Origin: Toxonevra muliebris | Taxonomy: Eukaryota > Arthropoda > Insecta > Diptera > Pallopteridae | Assembly: GCA_963691655.1 (NCBI GenBank) | Contig: OY829326.1 | Location: forward strand, 37,475,989 to 37,539,988 | Reading direction: 5' to 3' | Length of the DNA stretch: 64,000 bases | Shown: one piece after another, positions 49,102-60,642 of the stretch | Numbering within the stretch: position 1 is the first letter of the stretch | Layout of the letters: every line of letters starts with the position of its first letter | Program-made: the position numbers and the translations under genes | Notes under the pieces: model-generated | The model's database searches: none | Told to the model about the DNA's origin: nothing | Seen by the model: only the letters and a program-made list of their open reading frames with translations

Positions 49102-49314
49102 TACGGTTATGTGTATAAATCATATAATCGAATGGCGAATAAAAAAAAAAACGGTACCCGCGAAGTGCAGTAATCTTATGTGCAAGGCGCGAATTATGTA
49201 TTACGCAGATCGAAACTACGAGAAGTTTTTATTAAATAAATTTCAAAGAAAGTTAAACGAAAATTATTATATTTTTTGTTACGTGAATCGAGAAATTAAC
49301 GAATTTAAACCTCG

Positions 49315-49332
49315 ATCACGTCGGGGTCACCA
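49315..49332 (-). other. Primer-binding site, tRNA-Trp type
   Basis: On the minus strand the 18-mer TGGTGACCCCGACGTGAT begins 2 nt inside the 5' LTR. It is complementary to the 3' end of tRNA-Trp (…ATCACGTCGGGGTCACCA), the primer also used by some avian retroviruses. Confidence 0.85.
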
Positions 49333-49334
49333 AA

Positions 49335-49628
49335 TGTTTTGGGCTGGCAAGCTTTTTTTACCAGCGGGTGCGAAAAAAGTACCGAACGCGATGAATTCTC
49401 TTGTGCAACAGAACTAAATTTTATTTCAGCAAAAGTAATGTTAGCTTAGTACAGTATAAAAAGATAAATTAGCATCCCATTAGGAAATAGCAAAAAGATA
49501 CAATTCAGTGAGCGTAAGTACAGTAATTAAACTAGGGAGAGCACGGTAGTGCATATGAATAAGTAAGTAAATAAGTATTGTTAAAGTAAAGAGTAGGCAG
49601 TGAGAGACATTTATTCCATCTCCAAACA
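49335..49628 (-). repeat. 5' LTR of the BEL/Pao element
   Basis: The LTR is 294 bp and shows no difference from the other LTR on reading. Being the 5' LTR of a minus-strand element, it should hold the element's promoter. Confidence 0.93.
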
Positions 49629-49633
49629 ATACC

Positions 49634-50129
49634 AAAACATTAGAGACGAGCTATTTTTGACAATGGACCATTTCCAACATCATAATCTGAATTATCTGAT
49701 TCATCACCAAAAAATTCCATTCCTTCCACTTTTTCTTCTTCATTTTCTCGTTCGATATTTTCATTTTCTTCGTGGTCGCATTGATGTGAAAATTCAGGCA
49801 CATCTTTCTTGTCTTTCTTTGAAAGCTTTTCGAACCAAATAAGGAAGTATAAGATCAGTTTGTAAACATGAAAACAAAAAGTATATAATTTTAGATTAAC
49901 AATTTATTTGTTTTCCAGTTTTAGGTATAACATCAAATCGTCGTCGTTCAAGTAGAAATCACTAAGTCCAAATTAATTATTTTAATTAGATCCGTATTAA
50001 TTAGCTATTATAATTCGAATGACAAAATAAATTCGATTTAAACGTATACTAATGTGTGTATCAATCTGTTAACTTTTTAAGTTTTGTCGGTGTTCGTAGA
50101 GCACCATGCACTGCATTAACTAACTTCAT
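49634..50129. other. Short non-coding stretch
   Basis: AT-rich unique sequence between the retrotransposon and a Tc1 fossil. Nothing recognised. Confidence 0.5.
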
Positions 50130-51115
50130 CTCAGAAATTAAAAAATGGACTTAGTGAATTCTGCCAGAACGACGACCAAATAATCTATTTTTTATTGATA
50201 TTTCCAAATTTTCAAATGTCGCAGATGGTAATTCGCGCCAAGTATTTAATTCAGCTCTACAGTGCTCTGAAATTGCCTATTCTCTTTATATACGCTTCTG
50301 ACCAGAGCACCCCACACGTTCACCATAGGATTTAAGTCGAGAGAGAGCAGGCTAGCCAATTTAAAACTTTGACGATGTGAGCAGAAAGCCACATTTTTGT
50401 GCTCCGTCTGGCATGGATGCTGGCATTATCTTGCATGAAATATGAGATTTTGTCTCGAATGCTTGATACTCCTCACTATTCATTCGCATTGATGGAAACG
50501 CTAACCAGAAATACTAAACGCGCCCCAAACCATCGATGAGCCGCCACCGAAATTTCTCTTGAAAAAAAATGTTAGTTCCTTCCTTAGATCCCTCCAATAG
50601 TGCTGAGAACCATCTGGCCCGCCCAAATTAAACGCCCCAATTCGTCGGAAAAGATGATCTGAAATATTTTTGTTAGGTTTTGTCTTGAAATATTCTGAGT
50701 GTCCATATTTTTCTTTGCAAATTCCAAGCATTTTTTTATGTGATTTGTCTTAAGACGTGGAGCGGACTTCATTCGCTATCTAACAATGTGCGGAATAGTT
50801 TATAGTGCCTTCCAAATGGGGGAGGGCACTAAAGTAATACACTCCAAGTTTAGTTCATGCCTTATGTCATAACAACTTTTGTCCGAATTTGCAATTAATC
50901 GTAAATCGCACTTAGAGAGGCTCTTTGGACGACCAGTAGACTTTTTTTTACTATAACTTTGCATAATTTTGCATAATATCCTTTACATAATTTTGTACCA
51001 CGCACAAGGACCTGCCCAGTTTTCGAGCTATTTTTCTTCAGCACTTTTTCTGCTCTAAATAGGCATCAATTTTGCCTTTTTCAATGTCACTTCAATTCTT
51101 TCCGCGAGCCATTAT
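50130..51115 (-). pseudogene. Degenerate Tc1-like transposase
   Basis: Read on the minus strand from about 51112: MARGKELK, then GRPKSLSKCDLRLIA (second helix-turn-helix), then KMKSAPRLKTNHIKK-type linker, FSDELGR (family FSDEK), GGPDGSQHYWRDLRKE, GGGSSMVWGAFS, then YFMQDNASIHARRSTK (catalytic Asp block) and VLNWLALS. The last block has lost SPDLNPIEN. Several frameshifts and stops are present. This is a different, more typical Tc1 lineage from those at 17.9, 55 and 60.6 kb. Terminal repeats were not located. Confidence 0.8.
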
Positions 51116-51232
51116 CTGAAAATGTATTTATTTTAAGATAAATATAAAAAAATCATTAAAAACAGCACTTAACTTTTATTTTACAACTGACCTTATACTT
51201 GTGCAAGACTTAAAAGAGCGAGAGAAACTTAA

Positions 51233-51726
51233 CCCTTTGACGCCCGAATTATAATGGGACTTGAGAGAAACCTTTTGTTGTGAAATTATGGTTACTTAGG
51301 TCTTTCACAATCATGAAACCAAATTTCTTGCTTCTACATTGATTTGTTTGTACTTTATTAAAGGTTAAAAAAAAACAAAGCTATGAAGCTGTAGACAACC
51401 ACAGGATAACTCCTTTTCTCCAATTTCTTGATTTTCATATTCTCTTATCTTTTATAAACATATCTGATAAAAAAATTTTCCGATAGTGATAATTTAATGC
51501 ATTATTTTACAAAAAATATTGCAAAAATTAATTAATAAAATCTTTTTACTGGACTTCAACGACAAAAATTAAAAATAAAAAATACTTAAGCACGAATTTT
51601 AAATATTCGGCAATCAGCAAACTTGAAGAATATCAGACAGAACCAAATAAAAACAGCATTTTATTTTATTTATTTATGTCTCATAAAAGTGAATGTTGCA
51701 TACACGCAACATTGGGTATGAAAGGG
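51233..51726. mobile_element. piggyBac-like MITE
   Basis: A 494-bp non-coding unit starts CCCTTTGACGCCC and ends, read inward, CCCTTTCATACCC. It is flanked by TTAA on both sides (51229-51232 and 51727-51730), the piggyBac target. An internal palindrome AATGTTGC/GCAACATT lies close to the right end (about 51689-51710), a common subterminal feature of this superfamily. There is no transposase inside. Confidence 0.75.
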
Positions 51727-51730
51727 TTAA

Positions 51731-53039
51731 TTCTTAATATGAGTTTACTTCATGAATGATGGCAAACATCAAAAATCGCTGGCTCATTGCATTACGAAAA
51801 ACACAAACTCGATCGAAACGAACACAAATCGTAAGTAACCGATTGTAGAGTACATTGTTAGTAATATAATATAGCAAAAGATAAAACTCTTAACCATCAT
51901 ATCTAGTTTTTCATCTTTTAGTTTGTCAAATAAATACATTTTTTTGTCTCGCTTCATATTTTCTTTGCTATTATTATTACTCTATTTATTTATACTTACT
52001 TCCCACTATTTATTTATGTATTTGTTTTGGTGTTTTTGTTTTTTGGTATATAAATAGTATACTATGAAATTCATAAACTTGCAGCTGCTGGTGATGATGA
52101 TGCTCATGGTGCTGACCACTGGTCACCATCACTATTAACCTCAATCCTCACGTGCGTTATTTTTTTTTGTTTGGCTTCTATATTTTTCAGCTAGTGTTTT
52201 TCAAATAGTTTGTTGCTTATTGAATTTCCTTTATTTTTTTTTTTCTTAGTTGTAGTTTTTGTGTACTTCATTTTGATAATTTTTTTTTGTTCTTGCCATT
52301 TTGGTTTTTTTGCTTTATATTTTACGTTGTTTTTTTTTTTTTTTTTTTTTTTGTTTTTTTTTGTTTTTTTTTATTATTTCGTTGCCTTCTTGAACATAAT
52401 TTGAGGACAATTTTTCTTATTCTCAGTTCTACTCCATTTCTTTTACATTATATTTTATATGTATGTGTGTATGTGTAAGTAAGGGGTAGGGGAATGTGCT
52501 AGTGTTTGTGTGCTGGTTGCAATTTGTTACAATTGTATACGAAATTATTACTTATTGTTTCAGAATTTCTTTTTTTTCAACTCTCCCCCCTCCTTGTTGT
52601 TTTTTGTTTCCTTTTTTCTACTTGTATAGTTTATTAAAAATTCTTGTTTTGTTGTTTTTTTTCTTTTTTTTTTTTTAAACAAGGATATTTTGCTACATTT
52701 GTTGAGATTATGTTCTTGTGTTTATTTATATGTGTGTGTGTGTGTATGTATTTTTTTTTTTTATTTTTGTTAGCAATAGCAGCAGGAGCATCAGTTTTTA
52801 TTAGACCTTACTGTGGTCGGTTTTTTATTATTATTAGTTTTATCGATAAAATCTCATATACTTATATTTCTGTTGACTCTCATTTAATAAGGCAAATAAA
52901 TGTTTGGCTCATTTTTTACCGGGTGAAGGGATGGAAGGAAGTAAATTATGGATTTATTATATTTTATTCTTTACTTTTAAATTTTTTTTTTTTTTATTTA
53001 CATAATTCGGAATCCAAATAAAATTCATAAGCAGATATT
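51731..53039. other. Poly-T-rich non-coding stretch
   Basis: T-rich DNA with long poly-T runs (52245-52380, 52570-52680, 52750-52770) produces open frames made of Phe, Leu and Val. These are artefacts. Nothing else is recognised. Confidence 0.6.
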
Positions 53040-54150
53040 ACTCAATTAGCATGTTAGACTTCTTATCGGATAACACTGTGCTACAAATTTGACAGCCTAA
53101 CAAATAGCGAATTACAATTTCACTAGGTAAAATATAAGATTTCTTGCCTAAAACTAATGATGATTCAGTCTTAGCTGAAATCGAAAAACTCCAAATAGAA
53201 TTTAAATTTTTGATAATGTCTAAAGCAATCCCTTTCAACTTTCCTAGAGCCATTGACCCGCCTGCCATTTTTCTCGGTAACTGCCCAATACAGTTTGTGG
53301 ATAATATGCGTTGTCTCGGCGTTATAATTGATAGCAAAATTAACTTTGACAAACATATTGCTAGTGTTTCATCGATAGTTGGATATCAGCTCAGAAAACT
53401 CTACAGCTTAAATTACTCCTTGCCATTGTTCATACGAATTAGAGTCGCTCACGCTCTTCTTATGTCTACCATAGCATACGGTCTAGAGGTCTACTCAAAT
53501 GCCTCCCAGGAAAATATTAAGGCTACTAAATTAATATTTAATAGAGTACTAAGGTCCCTTCGAATCTAAGTTCCTGAAAATTGGATTTAAAGACTATACT
53601 CATTACAGATTAATCATACTTTTACATAAGGTTATTTTAACTCAAAAGCCACCTTATCTCCTAGACCTTTTTCAGTTCTCTCGCTCTTGTAGGCGATCTA
53701 ACATAATCATTCCGAAAATCAACAATTCCACATTTGAACGGTCCTTTTGTGTGAGGGTGGCACGGTCATGGAATGCTCTCCCTCAACATCTGAAGTCATT
53801 TTCTGAAGCCAATATGAAATTCAAGAACCGCTTATTGGAGCACTTTCGTCTCATAAATTGCTAGTGCTTTTTCTTTTTCTTTATTGTTCTGCTTACTCGG
53901 AGTGGGGCTTAGTACTATTAATTAATACCACTATATCATCTGGTTACAGGGGAATGCAATTTTTTTTTTGGTTCTTCAGTTTGAATATTTTAATCTATTT
54001 TCATTGATATGTATAATGTAATATTAATATTAAAAATATTTTGTACCTCTTTCCAAAGTTTACCCATTTATTATTTTGTGTAATCATATATGGCCTATAA
54101 AGGCTTGATTATAAATTCTAACAAATAAATAAATAATAAATAATGTCAGG
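53040..54150 (+). pseudogene. 5'-truncated non-LTR retrotransposon with A-rich tail
   Basis: A 141-codon open part (53144-53569) contains MSKAIPFNF (family NxxKTKAIxF) and MRCLGVIIDSKINFDKHI (the RT block after the active site, YLGVxxDxxLxFxxHI), then a thumb with MSTIAYGLEVYSNAS. After frameshifts it continues with WNALPQHLKSF and MKFKNRLLEHF near 53770-53850, the usual C-terminal ending of CR1/jockey-like ORF2. A 3' UTR follows and ends in an AAATAAATAAATAAT tail near 54120-54145. The RT palm and endonuclease are missing. Confidence 0.8.
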
Positions 54151-54394
54151 TAACTTAGATAGGTTAAAAAAATTAAACCAGATGTTTCCAGAGCAATAGT
54201 CTAACATCTATCGTGATAGTAGTAGCTGTAGTCATAAGGAGTGTGATCGAAAATATCTTAACTTCTATAAAATTCTATAATTTTTAAACGGTTGATCTTA
54301 GAGTTTTGATTTTTTTTATATTTAATTGATAATATTTTGCAAATTACAGAAAAATATAACTTTTATAGTTTATAGTTCTATCCACTTTTTATGA

Positions 54395-54840
54395 CGACCT
54401 CGATTGTCTTGTGGATAGTGCACTAGACTTTCATTTAGAAGGTTGCGGGTTCGATTCCCGTCTTAGTCTGGTGGTTAATTCTCATAAACTTCTTATACTC
54501 ACTGTCGATATGAAGTGGATGAGAATTATAAGAATGTGTACAAGTACACACCTTGGTTGGTAATGGCAAAACCAACGAGCTAATAAAAACTTGCCACACA
54601 GCCGTTTGGAAACGGCGTTAAACTGTAGGTCCTACCATCACCACTGTGGTTTAGTGGCAGAGTGCCAGACTCTTATCTCTGGAGACCTGAGTTCGATTCT
54701 CGGCTTGGGTATGTTTCTTATCTATATTTCTTTCTCTCTCCCTTTCTTTCTTTCTTGGGGTACAATAGATCTTATAGGTACAGTAGATCTTATAGGTCGC
54801 AGTGCCTGACTTTCGAGTCGTCCTCTTTCAAATAATAATA
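54395..54840 (+). mobile_element. Composite SINE with two tRNA-like modules and a 15-bp target duplication
   Basis: Direct repeats ATCCACTTTTTATGA at 54380-54394 and 54841-54855 flank the unit. Module 1 (54395-54470) has a perfect B box GGTTCGATTCC (54448-54458), a D-arm-like TGGATAGTGC and an anticodon arm CTAGA-CTTTCAT-TTTAG that would read UUC, as in tRNA-Glu. Module 2 (about 54640-54712) has TTTAGTGGCAGAGTGC, CCAGACTCTTATCTCTGG (Lys-CUU-like arm with one loop base altered) and AGTTCGATTCT as its B box. A 170-bp linker joins them, and the 3' end is a (AAT)n tail. Neither module folds into a good acceptor stem, so these are SINE heads rather than working tRNA genes. Confidence 0.8.
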
Positions 54841-54855
54841 ATCCACTTTTTATGA

Positions 54856-55825
54856 ACTCATGGCCTTTTTATTGGTAAGCCTTCAATTAGAGATTTGATA
54901 GTTGTTTCAGATATCTTTTTGGAACAGTTTGCACATCTCTTTTTAAACTCTTCGATATTTCGGGACACCCTTTTTGTGCTCTTTATGTTTTTTTCACAAG
55001 AGCCCAATATCTCTCCACTGGTCTTAGCTCCGGACAATTTGGAGGATTGAGATTGGCCTCTCTTGGTACAAAAAATATTATATTATTACTTTAGTACCAC
55101 TTAAGAGCTTTCCTGCCATAGTGACATGATGCAAAATCGGGCCAAAAGTATGTGGACACATTGTGCACATATGAAAGGAAAAAGTCTTTTTTTCAAACAT
55201 TCTTTGATCCATTTTTCGGTATTTATAGAGCCCACTGTAGCAAATGACTTGTTTTTTTGCCGCAACTGCATATAGCTTGCCATACCAGCAATTTTTTAGG
55301 AAATTTTGTATGCTTTTGGATTCTAAATGGTTCTTCGACATTTCCCCGATCATCAGCAACATAAAAATTTTGACCCGGAAGCTGCGTAAAATCTGCCAGT
55401 ACATACGTTTCGTAGTCCATGAAATTCGATTTTAATTTCCGAGCCCTACTTTTGGCGTCTAAATTTTTTGCAGCATTCCTGTCTGGAACTTTTTGGACTT
55501 TGTATGTTTTCAAACCTGCATTGGCTTTAACTTTTCGCACCAAATAGTCAGAGCACTGGGCTAACCGGGCAGCTTTTCTACCAGATGTGTTTGGAGATCT
55601 TTTCAATATGCTTTCTACTTTCTTGGCTTTCCCAATATCATGTGGTCCTTGTTTTCTTCCTGAACCAGGCTTCCTATCGATGGTCAAATTCTCTTGAAAC
55701 TGTTTAGTAACTTTGGAAATTTGACGGCAGACCTTCAACTCTTTGCCCAATTTTTTGTAGGACCAATTTGGATTTTTTTGAAAATTTTTAACAATTTTAA
55801 GACGTACTTCTTTTTCTTCACTCAT
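54856..55825 (-). pseudogene. Broken Tc1/mariner-superfamily transposase (DDE type)
   Basis: ATG at 55825 opens 200 codons, ending with a TAG near 55223. It has two helix-turn-helix regions (NPNWSYKKLGKELKV and SGRKAARLAQCSDYLVRKV) separated by a basic GRKQGPH-type linker, then the first acidic block YVLADFTQLPGQNFYVADD. Past stops and a frameshift come FWPDFASCHYGRKALKWY (second Asp block) and CPELRPVERYWALVKK (third acidic block, Glu). It is the same family as the element at 60643. The C-terminal flank is interrupted by the SINE at 54395. Its terminal inverted repeats were not found. Confidence 0.8.
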
Positions 55826-55839
55826 TTGGATCAAACTTA

Positions 55840-58419
55840 CAATAAATAAACATGTTTGTCATTAAAAATAACAACTGACATTTTTTTCAAAGATAACTGG
55901 ATCAAAGAAATTTTTAAATTTTACACCCAAAAAAAAATTATTAGGTAAAACGTGTGTTAAGATTTTTTCAATCTCACTCCTTAGTTCATCCAAGGGTAGT
56001 TTAGGGGTGTAAACTCTCCTTATCGATGAATGGAAAAAAAACATTTTGGGAAACGAAAAAAATTAAAAATCCCTCCACTTAGGAAACCTCTGGATCCGCT
56101 AGTGTATGTATATTTATATGTGTGTAAATGCAGATATACAACAAAATATTGCCTTTGTAATAATACCTACAACAAAAACAAATCTGTTTATTCTATGACA
56201 AAATCAGCATATCCAAAAAATTCGTAGAAATGATCCTGACATAAAAGTAAAGCAAAATAAAATTAAAAATTTATTACAAAATTTAGAGTATCTGCTATGG
56301 GAAAATGTAATAATTTAAAAAAACGATGACAAAAGAGAACACTTTACAAAAACAACAACAATAACGACGATAAAAGAATCAAATGAAATAATAAAAAAAA
56401 AAACGCTGAAATTTCAAGTAAATATTCCATGTACTAGGTACTGTAAATATAAATATGAATTGTAATTGTTGTCATGTCATGACAACAGCGACAACAATAA
56501 CAGCAATCATAACAAAAATTTCATATTAACTAACACACAAATACATACATAAATACATGAGCTTCTCTACTTCATACATACATCCACACATTAGTAACGT
56601 CGAATTTCATAAAAAAAAATTATAATAATAAATAAATAAGTAAAAAATAAAAAACACCAACAACAAACAGAAAAATAAAAAAAAAAAAAACAAGTAAAAT
56701 AAAAATGATTCCAATGAATATTTTATTTTTAACACATTCATATGAGCATATAAATAAATAAAAATCGAAAATCATTGCAAATCAAGAAAATCATGAAATC
56801 GACAAAGATGAAAGAGCAAACGAGAATTGGATGGAGTAAAAAAAAAAAAAAGAAAAAAAAAAAAAAATAGGAGGACAGGATGTTGGGTAGTAGTAGAAGT
56901 AGACGAAATTGAAAGTAGAAAAAAATAATAAGAAAAGAAGAAAGGAGCCAATAAAAATAGCGCGGAATAAAAGAAGAAACATTCAACGAAAACAGCATGA
57001 TTATTATCGAATACATACGTACATAATCACGTATTGACATGTATCAATACATATATAATTTGTATATATATATATATATATGTATTATATATATATGTGT
57101 GTGTATGTGTGCATATTTGTACAATTGTAATAAATTCATACATAAATGTTTCTTTCTTTTCTTTATTATATTATATTATTTTTTTTTTTTTGCCTATTTT
57201 TATATTTATTAGATTCACGCATACAGTTACACGCATATAGATAGCGAGCCTGGCAAAACTAAAAATAGCTTTTTTATTTATATAAACATATCTACATACA
57301 AACATTCAAGTATATCTATGTCTTCATATGTATTATATCTGTAAAAAATAATGTATGTTTATATATATACCATATAGCCATAGATACTCATACATTTTGA
57401 TACCGGAAGTAAGTAAGTTTTCAACTGAAAACAATTACTTACACTTATATACAAGTATATGTTTGCATGTGTGTACGTATATATACCTACAAGTGTACAA
57501 TGATATACAAAATATTTTATAATAAAAAATCTTTCTTTATTCTATTATTGTCGTGTCATTGATTTTCTTTAGAATTATCTGAATGAGAGAAATCTCTATA
57601 GTATTAATATAGACACAAATAAACATACATAGACCAAAATACATGAATTATTTTTGCAACCAAGTTTATGCTCATGTTTCATGTTTTATTTGTATTGAAA
57701 ATTTAACCTTTTAATTTTATTCATCTTCTACTTTGTGAAAAAAAAATCAAATCTAATACATCAAACTTAATGAGCTCGATATTTTTTAGATTCTTCAAAT
57801 TTCAACTTTAAAATTAATATATTTATAATACCTAAAGTGGCCTTTTGGACTCATTGCTTTGTCAAAATAATGTCCTTGGATGAACTATTAGCAAATTTAT
57901 CCGTCTGTTGCTCTATGATATCTGCATAATTAGCAAAGTATTATTTACGTCCAAGAACACCACGGTGACGTATTCTTTAAAAATTGTGCTACTCTATATA
58001 TATGTCACAGTTGTAATGTCAGCTGCATTGTTGATTTGTGAATTTTGTAGCACTTCAAATTTTAATCCTATTTTATTAACTTAGTAAATTCGAGTAACTC
58101 AAATTTTTTTCGACCTAATTTTTACTTACTACCTTAGCTGGCTTAAATGGCAGATTTATAATTTAGCAATGGCTGATGTTTCTTATGTAAATTGAATATA
58201 AAGAACAATAGAAAAACTAATGCATTGCATCTTTTCCTTTTATTATATTCCTCAAATATATTTTTAAGCCCTTTCGAACTGAAAAATCTATCTTCTACAG
58301 TAGCCAACATTATGGATATTATAGCTTATATCTGAAGCAAAAAAAAAAAATTATCTGAAGCAATGATATCAAAAATTTTAATTCGGAAATACTTTACAAG
58401 GTATAAAGTCAAAAAAAAA
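55840..58419. other. A-rich non-coding stretch
   Basis: CTCTGGATCCGCTAGTG at 56088-56104 resembles one end of a hAT-like element (CAGTGGCGGATCCAG read inward), but no partner end was found. A (TA)n run lies at about 57063-57081 and TATG/CATA tracts occur around 57040-57120 and 57340-57490. No coding sequence. Confidence 0.5.
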
Positions 58420-59120
58420 AAAATATAAAAATCAGACCGAAATTCAGATAAATTTTTGAACCACAAATTCAAACTAAACATACACTAAAATTGAAACAAA
58501 AAATCTAATTAAATTCTGACCAAAACTATAATCAAAATTCTTTCCAAATATGTATAGAACAAAAATTCAATACAAAAATCGGTCCAAAATTCAGCCCAAA
58601 TTAGAAACAAAACTCAAACCGAAATTGACACCAATTTCGGAATAAAATTCCAACTAACTTTCGGTTCAAAAAGCAAAACAAAATCGAGACCCACAAAAGA
58701 CAAAATGCCGAAAAAAAATCAAACCAAAATTCAGACCAAAGTCAGTTTAAAAATATGACCAAATTGAGACCAAAATTATGTGGAACAATGGGAGCAAAAT
58801 TCAAATTCTCAAAAATTTTATAACATATAAAGTAGAAAAAGGAACGCAATATGTTTGCAGACTTGACCAGATTTGTGAATAAAACGAAGTCTAAATTAAA
58901 AACTATATAAAAATTAGACTAAAATCCATTTCAACCAAAATTAAGACTAATTTTGGACACAAATTTTGACCCAAACTAGACAGATATTGGACTAAAAATC
59001 AGAGTAAATTTCAGACAAATATTAAATCAAAACTGAAACCAAATAAATCAAAACTTAGACTTAATTCAAGCCAAATCTGAAACCAAGAAAAAGACCGAAA
59101 ATAAGACTTGCTCATTAAAT
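58420..59120. repeat. Degenerate ~12-bp minisatellite
   Basis: Words of the form AAATTCAGACCA and AAATTGAAACCA recur dozens of times with heavy divergence across this stretch, interrupted near 58790-58890. The unit is about 11-13 bp. No frame or terminal structure is seen. Confidence 0.65.
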
Positions 59121-60149
59121 TAGTTCTAAAAACAGTTAAAAAACCAGACCTCGAAAATTAGTCCCTGTACCTTGTCTTTCCAATTGAGATTGGCTTTATA
59201 TCACCAAAGGTTCTACTTTCATTCGCTTAACATGACCTAGTCACTGGGTTTTAATGCGCATGATTGTCGGTGTAAGTCATCTGTCAAAAAAAAATATCTG
59301 ACAACTCCGAATAAACGAGCAATGTACTCAAGAACATAATTGGGTGGAGACGACTTTTAGAGGTTTATGTTCTATTGGGAGTTACAGGAATTTATAATAA
59401 ATGTTAAAATCTGTCTTGTTGCCTTAGTTTTAGCTTTAAGCCCATTAAGTTTTATGATAATTCAAACATTAGTTTGAGTTCATTAAAGTTGGTGGTTAAT
59501 ACATTTCTTCCAAGTTCATCTAGAATTTTATTCACAAATCGGTAAAATTCTGATGATGGATCTCTTATATGTCAGATATTTTTGTTTAGTTCAGCTAGCT
59601 CTGTATTTTTATCATATACCTATTTATTAACATTTCGATAATCATTTCAAATCTTTTTCACCCCAAAATATACATTTAAATCGATCATACATCTCAGGAA
59701 CAACACCCGTCTCAAACACAAAGAAAAAATTGGCCGATGGCTGCTATAATTCCAGGTGCTCTCCTCATCTGAATTTTAATTGGTGGATTAGTGCTATAGC
59801 CGAAACCAAAATTAAGCCTAAATATTAGAGTTTTGAAAATAAATATTTTATTCTCGTCATTTTTGTTTACTATTTTAACTTAGAAAAAAAAAACTTTGAC
59901 AGAAAATACCATGACAATTTGAACGCTATCGGTTCATTAGTTTTAGAGATATCATGGGCAGCCAAGTATGCATTAATGTTGTGTCAACACCTGCCAAGCT
60001 CTACATCTGTAACTTTCGATCGGCTGTGAATTTCAAAAAATCGGCACAAAATTACACACATATTCAAAAACGATTTACGCAAAAAAAAAAAAAGTTTGAC
60101 TCATCACAAAAGACGACTCCTTTAATTAAAAAAAAAAAAAACTAACATG
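59121..60149. other. Non-coding stretch
   Basis: Mostly AT-rich unique DNA. On the minus strand near 59220-59250 a short LGHVKRM peptide faintly recalls the C-terminal WLGHVxRM motif of some non-LTR elements, too short to call. Otherwise nothing recognised. Confidence 0.45.
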
Positions 60150-60575
60150 AATCCCTTCTGCGCTTGTCAAATGATATGATAACATACTTATTTTTGTTCT
60201 ACTTGCATTGTTGCTTACTTCATTATAAAAGTTTACGTTTTTATGTTCCAAAAAGTGCAACCATGAGTTCTTAAAATTTTTTATGTTCTCTTTTGTATGC
60301 ACTTTCTTGGTTTTTTTTTTTATATTATTTTACAATCTCAATTTGGAAAGAATAAACTATAAACTATCCAATGAAACAATACAATAAATGAAAGCAATTT
60401 TTGATATATAGAAATTATGTGTTGCATACCTTTGGGCATAAAGTAAAATATATAATAAAACACATACTATGAAACCTCACAGGACACCGACGTGACATTT
60501 GATTTCCTTCAGTCCCGAGTAAAAATGTTATCACATCAAAATGTAATGTTAGAAACGGAGCTCTGATTACTATAA
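60150..60575 (+). repeat. Dispersed repeat family, copy 2, lacking the tandem array
   Basis: Collinear with copy 1 at 38720-39785: CATTATAAAAGTTTACGTTT, TTCCAAAAAGTGCAA, AATAAACTATAAACTA, CTATGAAACCTC, CGTGACATTT and CCCGAGTAAA in the same order. Where copy 1 has about four 165-bp units, this copy has only GTGTTGCATACCTTTGGG, about one tenth of a unit. Confidence 0.7.
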
Positions 60576-60642
60576 AAATACGCTTTACAAAAGGTGCATC
60601 ACTTTTCAGAAATTGGAGAAATTTAAAGTCTGACCTATTTTA

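Larger units (their letters stand above)
43555..49628 (-). mobile_element. Complete BEL/Pao-type LTR retrotransposon
   Basis: Two 294-bp LTRs, identical by eye, bracket one long open frame on the minus strand. Both begin TG and end CA. A 5-bp target duplication ATACC flanks the element (43550-43554 and 49629-49633). The primer-binding site, polyprotein and polypurine tract are in the correct order. The identical LTRs and unbroken frame indicate a very recent insertion that may still be active. It lies antisense within what appears to be a long host intron. Confidence 0.95.

Noticed and set aside
52210..52680. Several open frames of 60-65 residues
   Set aside because: They translate poly-T and TTG tracts into Phe, Leu and Val. 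There is no domain or conserved-looking sequence.
54395..54712. Two tRNA genes (Glu and Lys)
   Set aside because: Acceptor stems do not pair well, the second anticodon loop has an extra base, and both sit inside a unit with one target duplication and an AAT tail, so they are SINE heads.
59200..59260. Minus-strand LGHVKRM as the end of a non-LTR ORF2
   Set aside because: Seven residues are too few, and the flanks are full of stops with no other retroelement block.
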